This document shows, piece after piece, positions 8,838 through 16,092 of a stretch of 64,000 nucleotides of DNA. This DNA is from Verrucomicrobiia bacterium (GTDB lineage Bacteria; Verrucomicrobiota; Verrucomicrobiia; Verrucomicrobiales; Akkermansiaceae). The DNA lies in assembly GCA_030431475.1 (NCBI GenBank), contig JAUIJD010000026.1, forward strand, positions 1 to 64,000, given 5' to 3'. How positions within the stretch are numbered: the first letter of the stretch is position 1; every line of letters starts with the position of its first letter. A program made the translations under genes and the position numbers. The notes below the pieces were generated by a model. That model saw nothing but the letters and a program-made list of their open reading frames with translations. It was not told the DNA's origin and searched no databases.

Positions 8838-9260
8838 TCAGGAGTCGTGGGTGAAGCTGAGGAGCTTCTCGCGGAGAGGATCGGGAAGAGCGACGGCCTG
8901 GATGCCGTCGTCGGTGATGGCGACGTGGGCGGCGGCGATGCGGCCCTCGGCGACGAGGGTGTCGCCGCCGGCGATCTCGAAACGGTAGCGCACCGAGCGG
9001 GGGCGGACCTCATCGATGAACAGCCGGACGTCGAGGAGGTCGCCGAATCGCGCCGGGGCGCGGTAGTCGCAGGTGGCATGGACGCGTGGCCAGCCGGTTT
9101 CGAGACCGTCGAGCATGCCGTGGAGTTCGTGATCGAGGCTTCGCAGGAAGGCGTGCTCGCAGGCCTCCATGAAGCGGAAGAAATTCGAGAAGTGGACGAT
9201 GCCGGCCATGTCGGTCTCGTAGAACTCGACGCGGCGCTGGATTTCGAAGGCGGGCTTCAT
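8838..9260 (-). CDS. Acyl-CoA thioesterase, YbgC/4-hydroxybenzoyl-CoA thioesterase type
   Basis: 140 residues with a hot-dog fold signature. RRVEFYETDMAGIVHFSNFFRFMEACEHAFL carries the catalytic aspartate in the Y-x-T-D-x-x-G-I-V-H motif near residue 15. It is followed by the central beta sheet (RARFGDLLDVRLFI-like region) and an SVRYRFEI strand. It would hydrolyse acyl or aroyl thioesters. Start chosen at 9260 (MKPAFEIQ); the upstream extension is serine/arginine-rich shadow sequence. Only 10 bases separate it from the membrane protein gene downstream. Confidence 0.88.
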   Translation of the reverse strand: MKPAFEIQRRVEFYETDMAGIVHFSNFFRFMEACEHAFLRSLDHELHGMLDGLETGWPRVHATCDYRAPARFGDLLDVRLFIDEVRPRSVRYRFEIAGGDTLVAEGRIAAAHVAITDDGIQAVALPDPLREKLLSFTHDS

Positions 9261-9312
9261 GGCTGGGGGCATTGAACCGCAAACACGCAGGGGTCGGAAA
9301 GGAGGCTTTTGC

Positions 9313-9612
9313 TCAGGGAAGGGTGAATCTGAAGATGCGGACGAGAAGGGGCACGGCGATCGGCAGCGTGACGAGGGCGATCCACGCGAGGAAGCGATAC
9401 GAAACCGTGCGCCTGATGAGGCGGTCGTAGTAGTAGTCGTTCGAGAGCCAGATGAATCCAAGCGCGACGAGCTGTCCGGCGAGGTGCTTGACCGTGCCCC
9501 AGAGATGTCCCTCGAGCGTGAGCCAGAGCATGACGACGAAGACGAACAGTGAGGCGATCCGGTGGATCCAGATCGACCGGGGCGATGGCTGGCCGTACTC
9601 GGCGATCTTCAT
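9313..9612 (-). CDS. Small hydrophobic membrane protein
   Basis: 99 residues with three likely membrane helices (residues ~17-35, 45-58 and 75-93) and an internal NDYYYDRLIRRTVSYR loop. I recognise no family. Its ATG at 9612 overlaps the stop of the upstream glycosyltransferase (ATGA), so the two are translationally coupled and probably work at the membrane together. Confidence 0.75.
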   Translation of the reverse strand: MKIAEYGQPSPRSIWIHRIASLFVFVVMLWLTLEGHLWGTVKHLAGQLVALGFIWLSNDYYYDRLIRRTVSYRFLAWIALVTLPIAVPLLVRIFRFTLP

Positions 9613-10916
9613 GCCGTTGCGGGTGCGAGTGGCCGGGTGAGGGTGAGGAAGCGGTCGCGCATGGCCTCGACGCTGTAGCTTTCGCGGGCCGCCCGCAGCG
9701 CACTTTCGCGGTAGGTGATGAGTTGTGCCTCGTCGGCGAGGAGCTCGTTCCAGGCGGTGGCGAGGGCGACCGGGTCGTTCGGTTCGCAGAGGCGTCCGGC
9801 GCCGCTGGTTTCGAGGATCTCGGGAAACGCCGCGGAGCGGGGCATGACGAGTGGGACGCCCGCGGCCAGGGCCTCGATGGTGTAGAGACCGAAGGCCTCG
9901 TGGTAGGTCGCCGGGACGCTGAACAGGGTGAGGCCGGAAAGGAACCCCGCCTTGCGATCATGGTCGAGATTGGGCGACCAGACGACATGCTCGGTGAGGC
10001 CCGCCTGTTCCACGCGCTGCTTGAGTTCGTGGACCAGGGTCTTGTCCCCCTCGGTCTCGGAGCCGGCGATGTGGAGCCGGGCGTCCGGATGGCGGAGCTG
10101 GAGCCGGAGGTGGATGAAGGCATCGACCAGAAGCTCGAGGCCCTTCTCGCGGATCATTCTCGCCAGGTAGCCGATGGTGGGAGGGCGATTCGTCGGACCG
10201 GATGCAGCGGGTTGCAAACCCGCTTTCCCCACGGTGACCCCGTTGGGCATGACGGCGATGTCGAGGTCGGGATCACCGAGACGGGTGCGGATGAAGTCGG
10301 CGTAGTAGCGGCTCGGGGCGATGAGGAGGTCGGAGTGGGTGAGGCGGGCCCTCATTTCGGACCAGCAATCGCTCTTGTAGGGCTCGGGGAGGCCGTCGAG
10401 GAAGCTGTCCTCACCCTGGAAGGTGGTGACGACCTTGCAGCCGAGTCTCTCCTTGAGGATGCGGGTGAAGCCGACGAGGAGGGCATTGGAGAGGACCACG
10501 AGCTCGGGCGGATCCTGTTCGAGCCAGTCGAGGAGCTTGTTGGTTTCCTTGGAAAAGGCGCTTTGCTCGAGGTCGAGCATGGCGAGACACATCGCGCCGT
10601 GCTCGCGGGGGGAGGTCATGTGGCTGCGCTTCGCCGCCGCGCGCAACAGGCCGGTGGAGTTGAGCAGCTCGTCGAGCCAGGCGGGCGAGCGGCGGAACCA
10701 CTTGAGCTTCTGTTGGAGGTAGACGTTGATGCCGCCGAAGAAGATCGGAGTATCGGGCTGGTTGAGACGCGCCTCGTCGAGCTGCAGCGGCAGGTACATC
10801 GGCAGCAGCGAGACCTGGTGGCCGACGGCGAGCAGCGACTTCGCGAGGGCGTTGTCGCGCATGCAGGCCCCGCAGTAGTAGGAGCCCGTGCCGGCGGTGA
10901 GGAAGGCGATGTTCAT
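9609..10916 (-). CDS. Glycosyltransferase family 4 (GT-B fold)
   Basis: 435 residues. The N-terminal Rossmann domain starts MNIAFLTAGTGSYYCGACMRDNALAKSL (glycine-rich acceptor-side loop). The C-terminal domain carries IGYLARMIREKGLELLVDAF, LHIAGSE and the nucleotide-sugar glutamates in ATYHEAFGLYTIEALAAGVP (E-x7-E, about residues 343-351). It should transfer a sugar from an activated donor. Near residues 230-238, in the linker before the C-terminal domain, a palindromic hairpin (10206-10224) is read in frame as KAGLQPAAS. The gene overlaps the small membrane gene downstream by 4 bases. Acceptor unknown; glycosylation of the cluster product or a lipid are both possible. Confidence 0.88.
   Translation of the reverse strand: MNIAFLTAGTGSYYCGACMRDNALAKSLLAVGHQVSLLPMYLPLQLDEARLNQPDTPIFFGGINVYLQQKLKWFRRSPAWLDELLNSTGLLRAAAKRSHMTSPREHGAMCLAMLDLEQSAFSKETNKLLDWLEQDPPELVVLSNALLVGFTRILKERLGCKVVTTFQGEDSFLDGLPEPYKSDCWSEMRARLTHSDLLIAPSRYYADFIRTRLGDPDLDIAVMPNGVTVGKAGLQPAASGPTNRPPTIGYLARMIREKGLELLVDAFIHLRLQLRHPDARLHIAGSETEGDKTLVHELKQRVEQAGLTEHVVWSPNLDHDRKAGFLSGLTLFSVPATYHEAFGLYTIEALAAGVPLVMPRSAAFPEILETSGAGRLCEPNDPVALATAWNELLADEAQLITYRESALRAARESYSVEAMRDRFLTLTRPLAPATA
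10204..10230. repeat. Palindromic element inside the glycosyltransferase gene
   Basis: Perfect 8-bp stem AGCGGGTT (10206-10213), loop GCA, AACCCGCT (10217-10224), then TTTCCCC. A near-identical hairpin lies at 18602-18625 inside the aldehyde dehydrogenase gene. It keeps the reading frame open. Confidence 0.75.
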
Positions 10917-10920
10917 CTGT

Positions 10921-10946
10921 GGAGTGCGGTGGCTTGCCACCGCTTT
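10921..10946. repeat. REP-like hairpin, GGAG-TGC family (single, left orientation)
   Basis: Foot GGAG, then TGCGGTGGC, loop TTGC-like, mirrored CCACCGC and a TTT tail. It sits 4 bases upstream of the glycosyltransferase start codon. A copy in the opposite orientation is at 11515-11540, so the two bracket the lipoprotein gene 10967-11488. Confidence 0.85.
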
Positions 10947-10966
10947 CGAGCTGCCGGGAGGCTCCA

Positions 10967-11488
10967 TTACGGGGTGAGCTTTTTCCAGACCTCGCCAGAT
11001 TCGCTTTTGAAATTGGGAAAGGGCGGGGTGCCTTGGGGACAAACGACGATGCCGATGGAGGTGACATGGGCGTCGGCGTCGGCGGCTTCGCAGGTTTGGA
11101 CGAGGGCTTGGGTGAGAGTGATGTTTTCGGCCCGGAGCCGAGGGATGCGTTGAAATTGCGAAGCCCCGATCGGGCTGATTCCGTTGTCGCTTGGTGAGTC
11201 TGGGGAATCCTGGTGGGAATGCCGGATGAGGATCGACATGCCGCGAGTCTCGATGGGCTTGTCTGAATCGAGCTCGAGGCTTCGCACGCGGAGGTAGTCG
11301 ATGGCTTCCTCCAGGGAGGTGTCCTCGAAATCGATGAGAGGGATCACGATCGAGTCGAGTTTGGCGAGGACGCTTGAGCCGGGTGCTTGAGCCGAGGTTT
11401 CCGCGGTGACCGCCGGATTCTGACGCTCGCACGATGCCACGGCTGCTGCGGCGAGCAGCAGGGCGGCTGGGGTCGCGCGGAGCTTCAT
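10967..11488 (-). CDS. Putative lipoprotein of unknown function
   Basis: 173 residues. The N-terminus is a lipoprotein signal (LLLAAAAVASC, lipid-modified cysteine near residue 20). The mature part contains IPLIDFEDTSLEEAIDYLRVRS and a later ITLTQALVQTCEAADADA segment. This layout resembles the short secretin-like/STN-type repeats common in exported proteins of this phylum (beta strand, then LEEAL helix, then SITLTLKDVPL-like strand). The start at 11488 follows a REP hairpin. Function unknown. Confidence 0.75.
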   Translation of the reverse strand: MKLRATPAALLLAAAAVASCERQNPAVTAETSAQAPGSSVLAKLDSIVIPLIDFEDTSLEEAIDYLRVRSLELDSDKPIETRGMSILIRHSHQDSPDSPSDNGISPIGASQFQRIPRLRAENITLTQALVQTCEAADADAHVTSIGIVVCPQGTPPFPNFKSESGEVWKKLTP

Positions 11489-11514
11489 GGCGAGCGGGCT
11501 TCTCCGGTAGTCCG

Positions 11515-11540
11515 AAAGCGGAGGCGAGCCTCCGCACTCC
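11515..11540. repeat. REP-like hairpin, GGAG-TGC family (single, right orientation)
   Basis: AAAGCGGAGGC, loop GA, GCCTCCGCACTCC; the reverse complement carries the GGAG foot 4 bases after the stop codon (11545-11547) of the flavoprotein gene. It is the inverted partner of the copy at 10921-10946. Confidence 0.85.
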
Positions 11541-11544
11541 AAAG

Positions 11545-12798
11545 TCATGCCTCCACCGGCACCCGGCCGTAGTCGAGGGGCTCGGGGAGGTCGGCGAGGT
11601 CGGCGATGGCTTTCGAGAGGTCGCTGTAGTCCTGACCATCGACGTTGCCGATGAGGAGGTCGGTGAGCTTGGGCCGGAGGTCGGGATGCTGACGGATGAG
11701 CTTGGCGAAGCTGAACTGCCGGTCGTAGAAGGCGTAGACGATCTTGCGCATGGTCTCGATGTGACCGCAGAGGCTTTCGCCGTAGGCGGCGAAGGCGCTG
11801 GCGCGGGTGTCGTCGTTTTCCAGGGCTGCGTGGGTGGCATCGGCGGCCATCTCGGCGGACTTGAAGGCGAGGAAGACGCCGCTGGAGAAGACGGGATCGA
11901 GGAAGGCGAAGGCGTCGCCGACGAGCACGAGGCCGTCGCTGGCGCAGTGCTCGGCGCGGTAGGAGTACTCGCCGGTGACCCAGTACTGGCCGAATTGCTC
12001 GCCCTCCGAGAGGTGCTCCTTGATCCAGGCGTTGTTCTCGATCTCGCGGGCGTAGATTTCCGCGGGATCGCGGGTGTCGCGGTAGAGGTAGTCGCGCTCG
12101 GCGACGATGCCGGAGCTGACGATGTCGTCGCGCAGCGGGATGTTCCAGAACCAGCCGCCCTCGGGGAGGTAGGCGATGGTGGTGGCGCCTTCGTCGAGGC
12201 CGGGGTCGCGCTTGGCACCCTTGAAGAAGGTCCAGATGGAGATCTTGTTCAGTTCGGGGTCGCGCCGGCGGGTGCGGTGCTTGCGCTGGTAGAGGGCGTC
12301 GCGACCGGTGCAGTCGAGGGTGACTTTCGCGGTGACCTCGAAGGCGTCCTCGTCGCCGGTGCGGGCCTTCACGCCGAGCACGCGGCCGCTTTCATCCTTG
12401 AGGAAATCGAGGGCGGTGGTGTTTTCGCGGACCTCGGCGCCCTTGGTGCGGGCGTTGTCGAGGAGCATGGTGTCGAAGGTCTCGCGCTCGACCTGCCAGG
12501 TGGTGGCGGCGGGGTGGTCGAGGTGCTGGAAGAAGTAGAAGGGGGCGGAGATGCGGCCATCGGTGGTGGCGAACTGGACCGACTTCTTGTGCTGGAAGCC
12601 GATCTCGTCCATGCGGCCGGTGAGCCCGAGGCGGTCGAGCGTGAACCAGCAGAAGGGCATGAGCGACTCGCCGACGTGGTAGCGCGGGAAGGTGGTCTTT
12701 TCCAGGACGAGCACGCGGTGGCCCTGCTCCGCGAGGAGGGCGGCGGAGGTGCTGCCGGCGGGACCGCCGCCGAGGATGAGAACGTCGTAGTCGGGCAT
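11545..12798 (-). CDS. FAD-dependent oxidoreductase, flavin-dependent halogenase-like
   Basis: 417 residues. The FAD-binding Rossmann motif is LGGGPAGSTSAALLAEQG near residues 8-25, followed by the VGESLMPFCW stretch typical of halogenases. GGWFWNIPL near residue 212 matches the WxWxIP fingerprint of flavin-dependent halogenases, and LVGDAFAFLDPVFSSGV is the second FAD contact. The fold is shared with geranylgeranyl-reductase-type enzymes, so halogenation is likely rather than certain. It starts 2 bases after the stop of the chorismate-lyase-like gene, which argues for a common transcript and an aromatic substrate. A flavin reductase partner is not adjacent; the one at 44436 is unlinked. Confidence 0.85.
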   Translation of the reverse strand: MPDYDVLILGGGPAGSTSAALLAEQGHRVLVLEKTTFPRYHVGESLMPFCWFTLDRLGLTGRMDEIGFQHKKSVQFATTDGRISAPFYFFQHLDHPAATTWQVERETFDTMLLDNARTKGAEVRENTTALDFLKDESGRVLGVKARTGDEDAFEVTAKVTLDCTGRDALYQRKHRTRRRDPELNKISIWTFFKGAKRDPGLDEGATTIAYLPEGGWFWNIPLRDDIVSSGIVAERDYLYRDTRDPAEIYAREIENNAWIKEHLSEGEQFGQYWVTGEYSYRAEHCASDGLVLVGDAFAFLDPVFSSGVFLAFKSAEMAADATHAALENDDTRASAFAAYGESLCGHIETMRKIVYAFYDRQFSFAKLIRQHPDLRPKLTDLLIGNVDGQDYSDLSKAIADLADLPEPLDYGRVPVEA

Positions 12799-12800
12799 GC

Positions 12801-13331
12801 CTAGGGAAGGATTTCGAGGATGCGGGCGAGGACTCGGCCGTCGGCCCAGGACAGCGTATTATAGCGTCCGTAGAGATTCGCGCCACCGGAGGATGAGGGA
12901 AAGACGGAGGTCAGGGGGGCAGCCGGGACGGTGTAGAAGCCCTGCGGGTGGCTGAGGTAGGGGAGGCCGGATTCGTTGAGGATGGTGCCGAGGGGGGTGG
13001 CCTCGTCGATCACGCGCTGGGCGTGGGCCTCGGGAAAGGTCTCGAGGTGCATGACGATGAGACCGTACTCGACGGGCCGGGCATCGGAGGCGGTGTCGAG
13101 GGTGACCTCGCGGCGGTAGAGGTCGCCCTCCCGGGCGGAGCGGAGGACCGTGAGGGCGATGGTGTCCTGGTGGAACTCTCCCAGCGACGTGGTCATGTCG
13201 CGATCGTGGACGAGGAGATCCTTCTGCGGTGAGGGGATTTTTTCGCCGGGAGTCCACGAGAGATCGACGCCGTCGAGAAGGGACCCCTTGAGGAAGGGGG
13301 TGAGTTCGGCGGCGAGGGTGGGGTGGGGCAT
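12801..13331 (-). CDS. Chorismate-lyase-like (UbiC fold) protein
   Basis: 176 residues that align by eye with UbiC from end to end: LLVHDRDMTTSLGEF (UbiC LLLEDSMTKRFE), LYRREVTL with the arginine corresponding to the active-site Arg76 region, ATPLGTIL (the conserved PLG), LYGRYNTL (UbiC GRRSRL) and the closing LARILEILP with the catalytic-position glutamate. UbiC cleaves chorismate to 4-hydroxybenzoate and pyruvate. Sequence identity is low, so the family is inferred from motif order. It is flanked by the halogenase-like gene (2 bases) and the HemN-like gene, with no other ubiquinone genes nearby, so a natural-product role is more likely than quinone synthesis. Confidence 0.7.
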   Translation of the reverse strand: MPHPTLAAELTPFLKGSLLDGVDLSWTPGEKIPSPQKDLLVHDRDMTTSLGEFHQDTIALTVLRSAREGDLYRREVTLDTASDARPVEYGLIVMHLETFPEAHAQRVIDEATPLGTILNESGLPYLSHPQGFYTVPAAPLTSVFPSSSGGANLYGRYNTLSWADGRVLARILEILP

Positions 13332-13341
13332 GGTGGTGAAT

Positions 13342-13392
13342 TGCGGCTGGAAGCCGCAGGGACGGCCTGCGGCTGGAAGCCGCAGCCACCCC
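13342..13392. repeat. Tandem palindromic repeat (two hairpins, 26-bp period)
   Basis: TGCGGCT, loop GGA, AGCCGCA occurs at 13342-13358 and again at 13368-13384, separated by GGGACGGCC and followed by GCCACCCC. The array fills the gap between the HemN-like stop codon (13396) and the start of the chorismate-lyase-like gene (13331). Confidence 0.8.
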
Positions 13393-13395
13393 GGC

Positions 13396-14715
13396 TTAGA
13401 CGAGCTTGTCGGTGACGTGCTGCGGGAGGAAGAAGTCGTGCAGCAGGTTGTCGACGCAGAGCAGGCCGTCGCGATTGAGCACGATGTCGTCGTCCTCGAT
13501 GGAGAGCCAGCCCTCCTCGCGCAGGTTGGCGAGCTGGGGGGCGAACTTCTCGAGGATATCGACGCCGAACTTTTCCCGGAAGGGAGCGGCGGCGACGCGG
13601 CCGAGCTTCATCTGCAGGATGAACTGACGGATGAGCATCTCCTCCTCGGTCGTCTGCAGGGCGCGCTGGATGGGCAGGCGGCCGGCGTCGAGGGCGGCGT
13701 CGTAGTCGTCGATCTCGGTGAGGTTCTGGTAGTGGACGCCCTTGGCGTGGGAAATGGAGGCCACGCCGAGGCCGAGCAGGTCGGCGCCACCCCACAGCGA
13801 GTCGCGGTAGATGAACTTGGTGCGCGAGGGGTCGAGCACGGCGGTGTAGCCTGAGCCGACGGTGTAGCCGGCCTCCTCGAGCGCGGCGAAGGCTTCCTTC
13901 ACCCAGCGGCGCTTGGTGTCCCAGTCGGCGATCGGGGCGATCAGGCTGCCGCTGGCCTTCATCTCCTTGTAGATCCCCGTGTTGTAGGGAACCTCCATCT
14001 GATAGATGGTGACCGAGTCGGGGCGCAATTCGAGGGTCTTCTCGATGTTGCGTTGCCAGTTCTCCTCGGTCTCCTCGACCATGCCGGCGATGAGGTCGAT
14101 GTTGATCTGGTCGAACTCCTCGGCCCGGGCCCGCTCGTAGGCGCGCCAGATCTCCTTGGTGCGGTGGGCGCGGCCGTTGATTTCGAGGATGCGGTCGTCG
14201 AAGTTCTCGATGCCGAGGGACAGGCGGGTGACGCCGATGTCCTTGATCGCGGTGAGCTTGCCGGGGTTGAGGGTGCCGGGTTCGCATTCAAAGGCGACCT
14301 CCTCGGCGGCGTCCCACGAGAGGTGGGACTTCATCTGGTCGGTCAGCGCCACGAGCTGCCTGGCTGACAGATAAGAAGGAGTGCCACCGCCGAAGTAAAC
14401 GAAGTGCGGCTGGCGACCGGCGATGAGCGGCTTCTTCGCCATCATTTCCAGCTCGCGCACGGTGCAGTCGAGGTAGTGCTTGATATCGCTGGCGTTCTTG
14501 TCGGTGTAGACGCGGAAGTAGCAGAAGTGGCAGCGCTTCCGGCAGAAGGGAATGTGGTGGTAGAGACCGAGCGGGGGGGGCGTGCCCTCGTGGGGTTCGG
14601 CGTAGGCCTCCTCGACGAGCTGTTCCTGGTCCTTCTTCCAGAACGAGAACGGAGGATAGTTCGAGATGAAATAGTTGCCGGGGCGGGTGGCTTTCTTGGT
14701 GGCGGTATCGGGCAT
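13396..14715 (-). CDS. HemN/HemW-like radical SAM protein (coproporphyrinogen III oxidase family)
   Basis: 439 residues. The radical SAM cluster motif HIPFCRKRCHFCYF (Cx3Cx2C) is near residue 60, then FVYFGGGTPSYLSARQL, the ECEPGTL and GVTRLSLGIENF strands of the SAM barrel, and a C-terminal winged-helix HemN domain (GWLSIEDDDIVLNRDGLLCVDNL). The family includes anaerobic porphyrinogen oxidases, HemW heme chaperones and many radical methyltransferase or cyclopropanating enzymes. It lies between aromatic-acid genes rather than heme genes, so a tailoring role is an attractive but untested alternative. Start at 14715 avoids an upstream stretch read from the REP repeat. Confidence 0.85.
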   Translation of the reverse strand: MPDTATKKATRPGNYFISNYPPFSFWKKDQEQLVEEAYAEPHEGTPPPLGLYHHIPFCRKRCHFCYFRVYTDKNASDIKHYLDCTVRELEMMAKKPLIAGRQPHFVYFGGGTPSYLSARQLVALTDQMKSHLSWDAAEEVAFECEPGTLNPGKLTAIKDIGVTRLSLGIENFDDRILEINGRAHRTKEIWRAYERARAEEFDQINIDLIAGMVEETEENWQRNIEKTLELRPDSVTIYQMEVPYNTGIYKEMKASGSLIAPIADWDTKRRWVKEAFAALEEAGYTVGSGYTAVLDPSRTKFIYRDSLWGGADLLGLGVASISHAKGVHYQNLTEIDDYDAALDAGRLPIQRALQTTEEEMLIRQFILQMKLGRVAAAPFREKFGVDILEKFAPQLANLREEGWLSIEDDDIVLNRDGLLCVDNLLHDFFLPQHVTDKLV

Positions 14716-14722
14716 GAGCTTT

Positions 14723-14853
14723 GGAGTGCGGAGGCTTGCCTCCGCTTTGGAGCTACGGGTGATGAAGTGGCGGGCTTTCGGATCGTAGGGAGCCTTTCGG
14801 GGGCTGCGATAACCGAGGGTAGCATGAAAAGCGGAGGCAAGCCTCCGCACTCC
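14723..14853. repeat. REPIN-like inverted pair, GGAG-TGC family
   Basis: Left copy 14723-14748 (GGAGTGCGGAGGC, loop TT, GCCTCCGCTTT) and right copy 14828-14853 (the exact reverse complement) enclose 79 bases. The pair fills the whole gap between the beta-propeller lipoprotein stop (14858) and the HemN-like start (14715). Confidence 0.9.
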
Positions 14854-14857
14854 AGAG

Positions 14858-16018
14858 CTACTCTATCGCGAAAACGGTGCCGTCGCCACCGGTGATGAGG
14901 ATCTGGCCGAAGGCGAAGATGGGTGAGGCGGTGAGCTTCTCGCCGAGGTCGAGGCGCCAGATTTCCTCGCCGGTCGCCGGGTCGGCGGCGTAGAGGCGGC
15001 CGTCGGAGGAGCCGAAGACGACGGCGTCATCGAAGGCGATGGGGGAGGACTCGATGCGGCCGCCGGTGGGAAAGGTCCACGCCTTGGTCCCGTCTTCCCG
15101 CCGGATGGCGTGCAGGGCCTTGTCGCGGCAGCCGATGTAGACGTTCCGCCCGTCGACGGCCGGCGCGGTGAAGAAGGGGAAGTCGTCGCCCTGGTAGATC
15201 CAGGTGGCGTCCTCGCCGTCGACTTCGGCCGCGACGACCTGATTGGCGTAGTTGGCGGCGAAGAGGGTGGTGCCGTCGGTGGCGATCGAGTCGGTGATCT
15301 GGGACTCGGTGGGGATGGTGTTGAGGGCCTCGCCGCTGGCAGCGTCGATCACATGGAGCACGGTGTCGCAGCCGCCGAAGGCGAGTTTGCCATCGACCAG
15401 CGCCGGGGTGCCGTTGATGTAGTCGTTCGTTTCGTAGGTCCAGAGGACGGTGCCTTCGGCGGGGTCGAGGCAGCGGGTGGTGCCGTCGTAGCCGTTGACG
15501 ACAAGGCGGAGTGCGCCGTCGGGACCGGGCATGAGGTTGGGGGCGGAGGAGAACTTGTCGTCGCCGCTGATGCTCCAGATTTCCGCCCCGGTCGCGAGGT
15601 CGAGGGCGTGGAAGGAGCCGTCGCCGGAGCCGGCGAAGACACGGCCATTGTGGATGGCCGGAGCGGCCTCGATGCTGTCGGCGGTTTCGTATTTCCAGCG
15701 GAGCTTCCGGGTTTCGAGGTCGATGGCGTAGAGGAAGCCCATCACGTCGCCGACCACCAGCGTGCCCTCGGCGGCGGCGGCTTCGGCGGTGCCGGGAGAC
15801 CCGAGAGAAAAGGTCCAGGCGATTCCGGGCTCGCGGGGGACGGGGGACGGCACGCGGCCGGAGAGGGAGGCGCCGCCGCGGGTGACCGGCCAGGGGGTGG
15901 ACGAGGTGGCGGGCTCGGGAGTTGTGGGGGCCGGGGCGGATGCTTCTTTGTCGTTTGAGTCGCAGGCGGTGAGGAGGAGCGCAATGCAGGGGCCGAGGCG
16001 GCGGGCCGCCGCCGTCAC
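14858..16018 (-). CDS. PQQ-type beta-propeller lipoprotein
   Basis: 386 residues from a GTG at 16018. This start has a strong GGAGGAGGGG Shine-Dalgarno sequence 3 bases upstream and gives a compact lipoprotein signal (CIALLLTAC). The mature protein consists of about seven repeats of the quinoprotein propeller type, recognisable as LYAIDLETRKLRWKYE, FHALDLATGAEIWSI, VLHVIDAASGEAL, LHAIRREDGTKAWTF and LYAADPATGEEIWRLDL. Members act as BamB-like scaffolds or as PQQ enzymes; no dehydrogenase active site is evident, so a scaffold or sensor role is more likely. An alternative ATG at 16096 overlaps the stop of the alcohol dehydrogenase gene but would bury the signal peptide behind a palindrome. Confidence 0.85.
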   Translation of the reverse strand: MTAAARRLGPCIALLLTACDSNDKEASAPAPTTPEPATSSTPWPVTRGGASLSGRVPSPVPREPGIAWTFSLGSPGTAEAAAAEGTLVVGDVMGFLYAIDLETRKLRWKYETADSIEAAPAIHNGRVFAGSGDGSFHALDLATGAEIWSISGDDKFSSAPNLMPGPDGALRLVVNGYDGTTRCLDPAEGTVLWTYETNDYINGTPALVDGKLAFGGCDTVLHVIDAASGEALNTIPTESQITDSIATDGTTLFAANYANQVVAAEVDGEDATWIYQGDDFPFFTAPAVDGRNVYIGCRDKALHAIRREDGTKAWTFPTGGRIESSPIAFDDAVVFGSSDGRLYAADPATGEEIWRLDLGEKLTASPIFAFGQILITGGDGTVFAIE

Positions 16019-16047
16019 GGCCCCTCCTCCGCCAAGGCTACGGCGGG

Positions 16048-16076
16048 CAGGCTGCCCCGGGCCGGGGCAGCCACTT
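16048..16076. repeat. Palindromic hairpin between propeller and alcohol dehydrogenase genes
   Basis: GGCTGCCCCGG directly followed by its mirror GCCGGGGCAGCC, then ACTTTGG. It has the same layout as the REP-like hairpins (stem then ACT tail) but a different stem. It separates the GTG start of the lipoprotein (16018) from the alcohol dehydrogenase stop (16093). Confidence 0.6.
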
Positions 16077-16092
16077 TGGAGGGGCCTCGCGA

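Noticed and set aside
10917-12218. N-terminal extension of the glycosyltransferase by 434 codons
   Set aside because: The extra part is serine/threonine/proline-rich, antisense in character to the flavoprotein and lipoprotein genes, and crosses a REP repeat. The family start is at 10916.
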